The notes under the pieces: generated by a model
What the model was told of the DNA's origin: nothing
Databases searched by the model: none
The model's input: the letters and a program-made list of their open reading frames with translations, nothing else
Made by a program: the position numbers and the translations under genes
Shown: positions 7,168 through 13,142 of the stretch, in pieces
Numbering within the stretch: the stretch's first letter is position 1
How the letters are laid out: the number at the start of each line of letters is the position of its first letter
NCBI GenBank assembly: GCA_035545535.1
Contig: DASZYF010000136.1
Coordinates: 1 to 13,142 of the forward strand
Direction of reading: 5' to 3'
DNA length: 13,142 nucleotides
Source: DASZYF01 sp035545535
GTDB lineage: Bacteria > Actinomycetota > Actinomycetes > Mycobacteriales > CAJCIY01

Positions 7168-8330
7168 GCGAGCGTCCCGACGTCGGGGTCGAGGCCCTGA
7201 TGGTCGGGCAGCCGCGCCGCCGCCGGTCGGGCGGCAACCGCAACGACGGATCGGGTGGACCACCGTCCGGTCGACGCGCGGGGGTCGTCCTGCTCGCCCT
7301 CGTCGTCTTCACCGTCATCGGCGTCGGCGCGCTGGTGGGGCTCGGCTACGGCGTCTCCCGCGTCTTCGCCGGCTCGTCGGCCGACTACAAGGGCTCGGGA
7401 ACCGGCTCGGTCGAGGTGCAGATCGAGACCGGCGACTCGGCCGGTGACATCGCTGCCGAGCTGCACGCCGCCGGCGTCGTGAAGAGCGACGGGGCGTTCA
7501 CCGACGCGGCGTCCAAGGACACCCGCAGCCGCGAGATCCAGCCGGGCTACTACCTGCTCCGCTCGCACATGAGCGGCAAGGCCGCGCTGGCGCTGCTGCT
7601 CGACCCGAAGAGCCGCGAGTCCTCGCGCATCGTGATCCCCGAGGGCTTCACCGCGAAGCAGGTGCTCGCCCGGCTCGCCGCCCGCACCACGTACACCGCG
7701 CAGGCCCTGCAGGCCGCGGCCGACAACCCGCTCGCGCTGGGTGTGCCCGCGTACGCGCAGGGCCATCCCATCGAGGGCTTCCTCTTCCCCGCCACCTACG
7801 ACGTGCCGCCGCACCGCTCCGCCGGTGAGGTGCTCACGATGATGGTGAACCGCTTCACCGTCGCGGCTGAGGCGGTCGGCCTCGTCGATGGCGCAAAGGC
7901 GCTGTCGCGCAGTCCTTACGAGGTCCTGACGGTCGCATCGCTCATCCAGGCCGAGGCGGCGCCCGCGGACTTCGCGAAGGTCTCCGAGGTCATCTACAAC
8001 CGGCTGAAGGACGGCACCCCCCTCGGGCTGGAGGCCACCGAGCGCTACGCCCTGGGCAGCCCGTCGGACGCGAACCTCACGGTCAGCCAGCTCGCGCAGG
8101 CGCGCCGGTCGCCGTACTCGACGCAGCAGCGGGCCGGCCTGCCGGCCGGGCCGATCGACAACCCGGGCCAGGCGGCGCTCGAGGCGGCGCTGCACCCCGC
8201 TCAGGGCGACCTCTTCTACTACCTCACGCTGCCGCAGACGCACGTGACGAAGTTCTTCTCGAAGAGCGACCACCAGGGCTTCCTCGACGCCGAAGCGGAG
8301 TGCCGGTCCCAGGGCGGCTGTGGCGGCTGA
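7164..8330 (+). CDS. mltG: Endolytic murein transglycosylase MltG (YceG-like)
   Basis: This is a 388-residue membrane-anchored cell-wall enzyme. A cytoplasmic basic, Gly-rich N-terminus (1-39) precedes one transmembrane helix (~40-61). An extracellular LysM-like module (~82-150) and the YceG catalytic domain follow. MltG cuts nascent glycan strands and so may set their length, near the elongation synthases. The core helix ASLIQAEA (258-265) aligns with ASIVEKE of E. coli, which makes E264 the likely catalytic Glu. The domain also has KVSEVIYNRL, PLGLEATERYALG and AGLPAGPIDNPG. The usual Asp of the '(S/L)DPT/DST' motif is Glu290 here, and the following residues are divergent. The protein ends with a Cys pair (C380, C386). 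ATG 7164 overlaps the ruvX stop; the longer open frame upstream is a shadow of ruvX. The last 11 bases overlap aroE. Confidence 0.93.
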   Translation: MSERPDVGVEALMVGQPRRRRSGGNRNDGSGGPPSGRRAGVVLLALVVFTVIGVGALVGLGYGVSRVFAGSSADYKGSGTGSVEVQIETGDSAGDIAAELHAAGVVKSDGAFTDAASKDTRSREIQPGYYLLRSHMSGKAALALLLDPKSRESSRIVIPEGFTAKQVLARLAARTTYTAQALQAAADNPLALGVPAYAQGHPIEGFLFPATYDVPPHRSAGEVLTMMVNRFTVAAEAVGLVDGAKALSRSPYEVLTVASLIQAEAAPADFAKVSEVIYNRLKDGTPLGLEATERYALGSPSDANLTVSQLAQARRSPYSTQQRAGLPAGPIDNPGQAALEAALHPAQGDLFYYLTLPQTHVTKFFSKSDHQGFLDAEAECRSQGGCGG

Positions 8331-9129
8331 GCCCGGGCGCCGGGCGGCGGTGGCGGGACGCCCGATCGGGCATTCACTCTCGCCGGCCCTGCACCGCGCG
8401 GCGTACGCCGCACTCGGGCTGCGGGACTGGCGGTACGACGCGCTCGACGTCGGCGAGGACGACCTCGCGGCGCTGTTCGACACGATCCGCGGCGACCGAA
8501 GCTGGGCCGGGCTGTCGATGACGATGCCGCTGAAGGCAGAGGCGGTGCGCCGGGCGGACGTGGTCGACCCGCTGGCGGCCCGCATCGGGTCGGCGAACAC
8601 CGCGGTGCGCGGTGCGGACGGTGCGATCACGGTCCACAGCACCGACGTCGACGGGGCGCGCGCGGCGCTCTCCCAGGTCGGCGAGCGCGGTCCCGTGGCG
8701 GTGCTCGGCTCGGGAGGCACGGCCCGGGCCGCGGTCGCGGCCGTCGCGCCGGACGTCGAGGTGCTCGTCGTCGCCCGCTCGGCCGAGCGCGGCGACCCGG
8801 TCGCGGCCCTCCACCCCCTCGGGCTGTGCGTCGGCTGGGACGACTTCACCCCGGCCGACGTCGGCACGGTCGTGGCTGCCGTCCCGGCGGGCGTGACCGA
8901 CGACCTCGCCGTGCGGACCTGGCCCGCGACCACCGGCCTCGTCGAGGTCGTCTACGACCCCTGGCCGACCCCGCTCGCCGCGCGGGCGCTCGCCTCGGGA
9001 GCTCGCGTCGCCGGGGGGCTGGTGGTGCTCGTGGCGCAGGCTGCGCGCCAAGTCGAGCTGATGACTGGCCGCACGGCCCCCCTCGAGGTCATGCGCGCTG
9101 CCGGAGAGGCCGCTCTCGCCCGCTCGTGA
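8320..9129 (+). CDS. aroE: Shikimate dehydrogenase (NADP-dependent)
   Basis: The protein has 269 residues, the usual AroE length. It reduces 3-dehydroshikimate to shikimate in the common aromatic pathway. The shikimate site shows GRPIGHSLSP (S19, S21), the catalytic Lys72 in MTMPLK, N93 in SANTAV and catalytic Asp109 in STDVDG. The nucleotide-binding loop is GSGGTARAA (130-138), and Q in VLVAQAARQ closes the substrate pocket. The first residue of the usual NTD triad is Ser here. The start chosen is GTG 8320, which overlaps mltG by 11 bases and keeps the N-terminal strand ahead of GRPIGHS. GTG 8350 is a weaker alternative that would remove this strand. The stop overlaps the next gene in GTGA. 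Confidence 0.93.
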   Translation: MAAEPGRRAAVAGRPIGHSLSPALHRAAYAALGLRDWRYDALDVGEDDLAALFDTIRGDRSWAGLSMTMPLKAEAVRRADVVDPLAARIGSANTAVRGADGAITVHSTDVDGARAALSQVGERGPVAVLGSGGTARAAVAAVAPDVEVLVVARSAERGDPVAALHPLGLCVGWDDFTPADVGTVVAAVPAGVTDDLAVRTWPATTGLVEVVYDPWPTPLAARALASGARVAGGLVVLVAQAARQVELMTGRTAPLEVMRAAGEAALARS

Positions 9130-10457
9130 CGTGGCGCGGCCCGGTACAGGTCGCCACCCGAACGGCCGAAACCCCGAGCGTGAGGCTCGCATGGCGTTGG
9201 ACGGTGGCGCTCCGCTACTACGTGCTCGGCGGGGCGGCCCTCCTGATCTGGCGCTTGCGCTACGAGCTGATCTCGGGTGACTTCGCCTTCTTCGAGTACT
9301 TCGGCCGCACCGCGTTGCACCGCCCCGGCTACGGCGGCGGCTGGCACCAGCTGCTGCACGTCTACACCGACATGCCGAAGATGCAGATCGGCCCGCCGCC
9401 GATGCTGCTCGCGACCCCGCTGATGCAGCTCAACGGCCCGCACAGCAACAAGTACGCGGTTCTGCTGATGATGCTGGCAGTGGTGCCGTGCATCTGGCTC
9501 GCCGAGCGCGCCGCCCGGGCCTGGGGCGCGGATCGGGAGCGCACCCGACCCGCCGCACTGCTGCTTGGCGCGGCCGTGCTGCCGCTCTGGTCCGACGTCG
9601 CGCTCTGGTACCAGCACCTCGACGACATCCTCATCATCGCCCTCACCTTCGGCGCCGTCTGGGCTGCCGGACGCGACCGCTGGATGCTCGCCGCCGCCCT
9701 CATCGGCACCGCGACCGCCACCAAGCCGTGGGCCATCGCGCTGGTGCCGCTGCTGCTCGCCGCCCCCCGGGCCCGTCGTGCCCCCGTGATGCTCATGTGG
9801 ATCTGCGCCTTCGCGATCTGGTGGGTGCCCTTCCTGCTCGCGGACAGCCAGACGTTCGTGGCGCTCGGCAGTGCCAACGTCCCGGTCGAGCCGGGTTCGG
9901 TCTACGCGCTCTTCGGCATCCACGGGAAGGCCGGGACGAACCTCTGCCAGGACAGCGCGCACTGCCTCCGGTCCGCCTACCACTGGATGCGGCCGGTGCA
10001 GTTCGCGCTGAGCATCGCGGCCGGGGCGCTCGCGGTGCGCCGGCGCCGGCTGCTCGCCGCGCCCCTGGTGGGGCTGACGGTCCGTGTGCTGCTCGACTCG
10101 CAGATCTGGCCCTACTACGGCGTCGGACCGGTGCTCATGGCTGGGCTGTGGGACCTCAGCAAGGGCCGCCGCTTCCCGCGCTGGGCGCTGCTCGTCATGG
10201 TCGCCGACTACGCGTCGGTGGCGATCGGCAGCACCACGGCGCAGGCGATCTTCCGCCTCGTCGGTGGCCTGGTCGTTCTCGGCTGGTTCCTGCGCCCCGC
10301 GTCGCCCCGCCCCGAGGTGCCCGCCCAGCGGACCGATGTCGAGCCGGAACGGACAACTGACGCCCAAGGCGCGTCCGGGTCGTCCGGATTGCTCCAACCG
10401 GGTGTCAACCACCCCGCAGGTGGGGTCGATGCGTTCACCCGAGTGCTCCACAGCTAG
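9126..10457 (+). CDS. Polytopic membrane protein, GT-C (GT87-like) glycosyltransferase candidate
   Basis: This 443-residue protein has about nine or ten hydrophobic segments, among them ~30-47, 108-125, 143-157, 166-181, 186-213, 221-239, 291-304, 310-323, 352-368 and 376-389. An acidic pair lies just after the first helix (SGDFAFFEY, D52 and E57), where GT-C enzymes carry a catalytic Asp/Glu. A TATATKPWAI helix (196-204) resembles the 'KP' helix of polyprenol-phosphate sugar transferases. A loop near 274-280 has two cysteines that could pair outside the cell. The likely role is transfer of a lipid-linked sugar, with donor and acceptor unknown. GTG 9126 overlaps the aroE stop (GTGA). GTG 9180 would give 425 residues and cannot be excluded. 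The hydrophilic tail from ~395 looks atypical in codon use. The family is inferred from topology and motifs only. Confidence 0.6.
   Translation: MTWRGPVQVATRTAETPSVRLAWRWTVALRYYVLGGAALLIWRLRYELISGDFAFFEYFGRTALHRPGYGGGWHQLLHVYTDMPKMQIGPPPMLLATPLMQLNGPHSNKYAVLLMMLAVVPCIWLAERAARAWGADRERTRPAALLLGAAVLPLWSDVALWYQHLDDILIIALTFGAVWAAGRDRWMLAAALIGTATATKPWAIALVPLLLAAPRARRAPVMLMWICAFAIWWVPFLLADSQTFVALGSANVPVEPGSVYALFGIHGKAGTNLCQDSAHCLRSAYHWMRPVQFALSIAAGALAVRRRRLLAAPLVGLTVRVLLDSQIWPYYGVGPVLMAGLWDLSKGRRFPRWALLVMVADYASVAIGSTTAQAIFRLVGGLVVLGWFLRPASPRPEVPAQRTDVEPERTTDAQGASGSSGLLQPGVNHPAGGVDAFTRVLHS
10405..10432 (+). promoter_or_regulatory. Possible motility-type (FliA/WhiG/SigD-like) promoter
   Basis: TCAA at 10405-10408 and GTCGATGC at 10425-10432 are separated by 16 bases. 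The pattern resembles the TAAA/CTCA-N15-17-GCCGATAA promoters of FliA/WhiG-class sigma factors, with the CGAT core intact but several mismatches. It lies inside the 3' end of the membrane-protein gene, about 80 bases before the Roadblock start. Two mutually exclusive 5-bp hairpins (10400-10404/10410-10414 and 10409-10413/10419-10423) overlap it. This is a weak match that could be chance. Confidence 0.18.
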
Positions 10458-10495
10458 AGCCGTCCCTCGCCTTTGCCTGTGCCCACACCCTGCCC

Positions 10496-10501
10496 GGAAG
10501 G
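10496..10501 (+). promoter_or_regulatory. Ribosome binding site deciding the Roadblock start
   Basis: GGAAGG lies 7 bases before ATG 10509. It supports that start over TTG 10473 upstream and over GTG 10506, which would leave only 4 bases. The 51-base gap 10458-10508 is the longest intergenic stretch in the window, so a new transcript or leader may start around here. Confidence 0.7.
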
Positions 10502-10508
10502 TGCTGTG

Positions 10509-11009
10509 ATGTCCCACCCCCTCAGTCCCGCAGGACGTGGGACGCGTCTCGAGCAGCTGCTCGACGACCTGCTCCGCAGCACCCCCGAGATCGAGTCGGC
10601 CGCGGTCGTCTCCTACGACGGCCTTCCGATGGCCAACGCCATGCCGGGTGACATGGACGCCGACCGCGTGGCCGCCATGAGCGCCGCGCTGCTGTCGCTC
10701 GGCGAGCGCGCGGCCGAAGGCCTGGGCCGCGGCCTGCTGTCGCAGGTCTTCGTCGAGGGCGAGCACGGCACGGTCTGCCTGGTCGCGGCCGGTGACGAGG
10801 GCGTCCTCGTCGGCGTCGCCCCGCGCGAGGCGAAGATCGGCCTGGTCCTCTTCGAGCTCAAGTCGACCGCGGCGGCCATCGCCGAGGTCCTTCGGGAACC
10901 GGTCATCCCGGCGCCGTCGGCCGCCGCCGCTGAGGGCGGAATGGTCGCGCACGTCCCGCCGGCGCCGGTCGCCACGGCGCCCGCTCCCGCGCAGGCGAGC
11001 TGGGGCTGA
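10509..11009 (+). CDS. Roadblock/LC7 domain protein (MglB/CvnB-like)
   Basis: This is a 166-residue cytoplasmic protein. The Roadblock/LC7 fold spans ~12-128: a first helix (LEQLLDDLLRST), the strand pair IESAAVVSYDGLPMAN, the helix MDADRVAAMSAALLSLGERAA, the strands SQVFVEGEHGTVCLVAAGDEG and LVGVAPREAKIG, and a final helix to ~128. Residues 133-166 are a Pro/Ala/Val-rich tail not needed for the fold. Roadblock proteins dimerise and regulate small Ras-like GTPases; MglB is the GAP of MglA, and CvnB works with CvnD in Streptomyces conservons. A GTPase gene lies two genes downstream, so regulation of that GTPase is the best inference. The start is ATG 10509. The next gene begins 5 bases after the stop. 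Confidence 0.85.
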   Translation: MSHPLSPAGRGTRLEQLLDDLLRSTPEIESAAVVSYDGLPMANAMPGDMDADRVAAMSAALLSLGERAAEGLGRGLLSQVFVEGEHGTVCLVAAGDEGVLVGVAPREAKIGLVLFELKSTAAAIAEVLREPVIPAPSAAAAEGGMVAHVPPAPVATAPAPAQASWG

Positions 11010-11014
11010 TCGGC

Positions 11015-12175
11015 ATGAGGCTGGAAGGTTCGCTCGACGCCTTCGGCCTGCCGGACGTGCTCCAGCTGCTCGTCAGCACGAGCAAGACCGGCACGCTGCG
11101 TCTGCGTCGCTTGACGCCCACCGCCACGAGCGGCCAGGTCCGGGTGCAGGGAGGCCGCATCGCTGGTGCGACCTCCGATGAGGGTCGCGAGGCACTCGCC
11201 CGCCGCTTGGTGGCCGCCGGTCTCGTCGACCGCGCGGCGCTGACCTCGGCGGTCGAGGCGGTCGAGGCCCACTCGGCTCCGACCGTGGTCGACGCGCTGC
11301 TCGCGGCCGGGGCCGTCGGCTCCGACGCGTACGAGCCGGTCGCCCGTGCGCAGGCGACCGACGCCGTGTTCGACCTGCTCCGCTGGACCGAGGGCGAGTT
11401 CGCCTTCGAGGTGGCTGATCCGGCCGCGGAGCCCGGCGACGCCGTCTCGTGGGACGCCAACGACATCGTGCTCGAAGCGCAGCGTCGCCTCGGCGCGTGG
11501 GACTCTGTGGCGTCGCGGCTGCCGGCCGCCGACGCGGCCCTGCGGCTCGTCGGCCAGCCCGGCGACGAGATCGTCCTCGGCTCGGACGAGTGGACGATCG
11601 TCCGTCTCGTCGACGGTGTGCGCACGACCGCTGACCTCGTCACGCTGATCGGCAAGGGCGAGTGGGAGACCGCGACCACGCTGGCCGCGCTCGTCGAGCG
11701 GGGCCTCATCGTCGCGTCCGACGGTGGCATGGAGCGCGAGCTCGGTGCGTCCGCGCTGCTGGCCCGCGTCGAAGGCGCTCCGGCACCGCCCATGGAGCCG
11801 CCGGCCGCGGCCCGCATGCCGGCCCCCCGGGTGGAGTCCACGCCCGTGCGTGACGCCGAGCCGGACCGCCCGGCGGAGCCCGTCGCGCCGATCGCAGAGC
11901 CCGAGCCCGTGCCGGTCGCGGTGGAGACGGTGCCCGTCATGCCCGACCTGCCGGTCCCGGTCCCGGTCGCGTCCGCGCCGGCGAGCGCCACCGCGTCTGC
12001 GCCGACGATCGACGTCGCCTCGCCGGCGAGCCCGGCGGTCGGCGAGGTCGTCGGCTCGGTCGTCACGAAGCCTCGTCCGGAGGAGGTCCCGGCCCCCGCA
12101 GCCGGCGACGACGCGGACGCGGGCGTCAGCCGCGCACTGCTGCTGCGCCTGATCGCGGGCGTGCGGAGCCTGTGA
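11015..12175 (+). CDS. DUF4388 (PATAN-like) domain protein with long Pro-rich linker
   Basis: The protein has 386 residues. It starts with the DUF4388 signature MRLEGSLDAFGLPDVLQLL (1-19), then SKTGTLRLRR and a strand-rich region to ~52. A helical part (~55-130) contains the RAQATDAVFDLLRW and GEFAFE elements typical of the family. Residues ~185-235 look like a small winged-helix unit ending in LVERGLI. Residues ~254-368 are low-complexity Pro/Ala/Val/Glu, and the end is a short helix (SRALLLRLIAGVRSL, 372-386). PATAN-type domains in cyanobacteria bind type IV pilus motor or regulatory proteins, and DUF4388 proteins in Myxococcus-type bacteria sit near MglA/MglB-like genes. Here it lies between a Roadblock and a GTPase gene, so it may act as adaptor or effector. 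The stop overlaps GTG 12172, a possible start of the GTPase. Confidence 0.82.
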   Translation: MRLEGSLDAFGLPDVLQLLVSTSKTGTLRLRRLTPTATSGQVRVQGGRIAGATSDEGREALARRLVAAGLVDRAALTSAVEAVEAHSAPTVVDALLAAGAVGSDAYEPVARAQATDAVFDLLRWTEGEFAFEVADPAAEPGDAVSWDANDIVLEAQRRLGAWDSVASRLPAADAALRLVGQPGDEIVLGSDEWTIVRLVDGVRTTADLVTLIGKGEWETATTLAALVERGLIVASDGGMERELGASALLARVEGAPAPPMEPPAAARMPAPRVESTPVRDAEPDRPAEPVAPIAEPEPVPVAVETVPVMPDLPVPVPVASAPASATASAPTIDVASPASPAVGEVVGSVVTKPRPEEVPAPAAGDDADAGVSRALLLRLIAGVRSL

Positions 12176-12202
12176 GCCGTGGAGCGGGAGACGGGGCGCG
12201 TG

Positions 12203-12207
12203 AGGAG
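12203..12207 (+). promoter_or_regulatory. Ribosome binding site deciding the GTPase start
   Basis: AGGAG lies 9 bases upstream of ATG 12217. The alternative GTG 12172 overlaps the DUF4388 stop but has only a GGAG 3 bases away. ATG 12217 is therefore preferred, although coupled translation from 12172 remains possible and would add 15 basic, low-complexity residues. Confidence 0.5.
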
Positions 12208-12216
12208 CGCAGCCGC

Positions 12217-12795
12217 ATGAACGGTGCGCGCCGCCGAGGGCGGAACGGGACCGCGGTGAAGATCGTCGTCACCGGTCCCTTCTCCGCCGGCAAGACGACG
12301 CTGATCCGCACGATCAGTGAGATCACGGTGCTGTCCACCGAGCGTGGGATCACCGACGAGACCGCTCGCCGCAAGGCGCAGACGACCGTCGCCCTCGACT
12401 TCGGGCGCATCACGATCGATCGCGACCTCGTGCTCTACCTGTTCGGCACACCGGGCCAGGACCGCTTCGACTTCATGTGGGAGATCCTCGGCGAGGGCAT
12501 GCTCGGCTACGTCGTCGTGCTCGACGGCACGGTCGACGACCCGGGCGGTGACGCGCGCACGATCTACGACGCGTTCCGCAAGATGGCTCCCACCCTGCAG
12601 CACGTCGTCGCGGTGAACCGCGGGTCGGGCCTCGACCCGGACGCCGAGACCGAGCTGCGCACGAACCTCGGCCTCGCCCCGCACGTGCCGATCGTGCCGT
12701 TCGACGCGACGGACCGGGAGAGCGTGAAGAGCGTGCTGCTCGCGCTGCTGCACGAGGTGCTCGACGCGCTCGAGCGCGCGCCTGCGGCGGTCTGA
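12217..12795 (+). CDS. Small Ras-like GTPase (MglA/CvnD-type) with degenerate G4
   Basis: From ATG 12217 the protein has 192 residues and is almost only a G domain. G1 is GPFSAGKTT (20-28). The switch I region has conserved Thr in KAQTTVALDFG, and G3 is LFGTPGQDRF (75-84), where the canonical Asp of DxxG is Gly. A helix EILGEGMLGYVVVLDGT leads to G4. G4 reads VNRGSG (133-138): Asn134 is kept, but the Asp that fixes guanine specificity is Ser137. G5 is probably PFDATDRES (161-169). The FGTPGQ form is typical of the CvnD/'ATP/GTP-binding protein' family of actinobacteria and of MglA relatives. GTP as ligand is inferred; a relaxed base preference is possible. It sits after the Roadblock and DUF4388 genes, whose products are its likely partners. 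The next gene starts 3 bases after the stop. Confidence 0.85.
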   Translation: MNGARRRGRNGTAVKIVVTGPFSAGKTTLIRTISEITVLSTERGITDETARRKAQTTVALDFGRITIDRDLVLYLFGTPGQDRFDFMWEILGEGMLGYVVVLDGTVDDPGGDARTIYDAFRKMAPTLQHVVAVNRGSGLDPDAETELRTNLGLAPHVPIVPFDATDRESVKSVLLALLHEVLDALERAPAAV

Positions 12796-12798
12796 CCG

Positions 12799-13142
12799 AT
12801 GGCGTGGCCCTTCCGCCGCCGCCGGACCGGCCGCCATCGGCTGGAGCCCGCGCGCGCAGGTGTCGTCCTGCCCGGCGTGGCGCTGCACAGCTACGGCGAC
12901 GATGTCATCGGTGTGCCCGTCACCGACGTTCCCGTCGACGATGCGCCGACCGGACCGCTGCCCGTCCTCGCGTCCGAGCCGACCGCGGTACCGGAGCCGG
13001 CGCCCGGCGCGACGGTCCCCGAGCCGCGCGCGAGCGACGAGCCCGCGATCATGCCGTTGCCGGCCCGCGTCGTGCTGTTCTTCGAGGACGGCACCCGCCA
13101 GGTCGTGACGCCGCTGTCGGACGAGGCGGAGCGCATGCGGGC
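12799..13142 (+). CDS. Unrecognised fourth cassette gene (partial, runs off the window)
   Basis: Frame 1 is open from ATG 12799, 3 bases after the GTPase stop, to the window end. It gives 114 residues without a stop. It has a basic N-terminus (MAWPFRRRRTGRHR), then a short region with VVLPGVALHSYGDDVIGVPV. Residues ~44-88 form a Pro/Ala/Glu-rich linker, followed by the start of a folded part, ARVVLFFEDGTRQVV with a following helix (from ~89). Codon use has the strong G/C third-base bias of its neighbours, and the tight spacing puts it in the same transcript. I do not recognise the family. The layout of small N-terminal piece, disordered linker and folded C-terminal piece resembles the two upstream regulatory proteins. 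Other overlapping frames here are shadows. Confidence 0.7.
   Translation, partial: MAWPFRRRRTGRHRLEPARAGVVLPGVALHSYGDDVIGVPVTDVPVDDAPTGPLPVLASEPTAVPEPAPGATVPEPRASDEPAIMPLPARVVLFFEDGTRQVVTPLSDEAERMR

Noticed and set aside
10409..10423. Hairpin CCACC-CCGCA-GGTGG as a terminator of the membrane-protein gene
   Set aside because: The stem is only 5 bp, there is no T-run after it, and it lies inside the reading frame. It is too weak for an intrinsic terminator.
10473..10508. TTG 10473 as an earlier Roadblock start
   Set aside because: It has no Shine-Dalgarno sequence and would place the good GGAAGG at 10496-10501 inside the gene. ATG 10509 has correct spacing to it.
8952..10952. Long minus-strand open frame across the membrane protein and Roadblock genes
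   Set aside because: It spans two clearly coding + strand genes and the gap between them, with an Arg/Gly/Asp/Glu-rich product and no motif. It is a GC artefact.
11774..12120. Pro/Val/Ala-coding stretch as a DNA repeat array
   Set aside because: Only the amino-acid composition is repetitive. The bases do not form regular units, and there are no spacers or palindromes as in CRISPR.
10903..12888. 661-codon minus-strand frame opposite the DUF4388 and GTPase genes
   Set aside because: Its Ser/Thr/Gly/Ala-rich product comes from the reverse complement of the Pro-rich linker and the G domain. The + strand genes carry recognisable domains; this frame does not.

Overview
The window is very GC-rich with strong G/C preference at third codon positions. 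Its genes are those of a high-GC Gram-positive bacterium (Actinomycetota). The order hisS-aspS-rarA-DUF948-small membrane protein-alaS-ruvX-mltG-aroE is a typical actinobacterial housekeeping block. I cannot name a genus from the sequence alone. All supported genes lie on the + strand, almost without intergenic DNA. No tRNA, rRNA, insertion sequence, CRISPR array or phage gene was seen.

Left and central part (1-9129): the C-terminal end of histidyl-tRNA synthetase, then aspartyl-tRNA synthetase, the replication-fork AAA+ ATPase RarA, two small membrane proteins (DUF948 type and an 84-residue protein), alanyl-tRNA synthetase, the RuvX/YqgF nuclease-fold protein, the endolytic transglycosylase MltG and shikimate dehydrogenase. 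Most junctions are stop/start overlaps (GTGA, ATGA, TGATG), so the block is probably one translationally coupled transcript. It joins tRNA charging, fork or rRNA maintenance, cell-wall synthesis and aromatic amino acid synthesis. The AspRS carries the His/Gly pair linked to the non-discriminating type.

Middle right (9126-10457): a polytopic membrane protein resembling GT-C (GT87-like) glycosyltransferases, coupled to aroE by a GTGA overlap. Its last ~45 codons have unusual third-base usage and may contain the promoter of the next genes.

Right end (10509-13142): a compact four-gene cassette of a Roadblock/LC7 protein, a DUF4388 (PATAN-like) protein with a long Pro/Ala/Val linker and a short C-terminal helix, a small MglA/CvnD-type GTPase with a degenerate G4 motif, and a fourth unrecognised gene cut by the window edge. 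Roadblock plus small GTPase recalls MglB/MglA of Myxococcus and CvnB/CvnD of Streptomyces conservons. Here a PATAN-type protein takes the place of the usual conservon kinase (CvnA) and DUF742 (CvnC) partners, at least within the window. This is the strongest candidate for an under-described system: a GTPase switch that may control surface machinery such as type IV pili, or cell polarity. That role is inferred from the families, not shown by the sequence.
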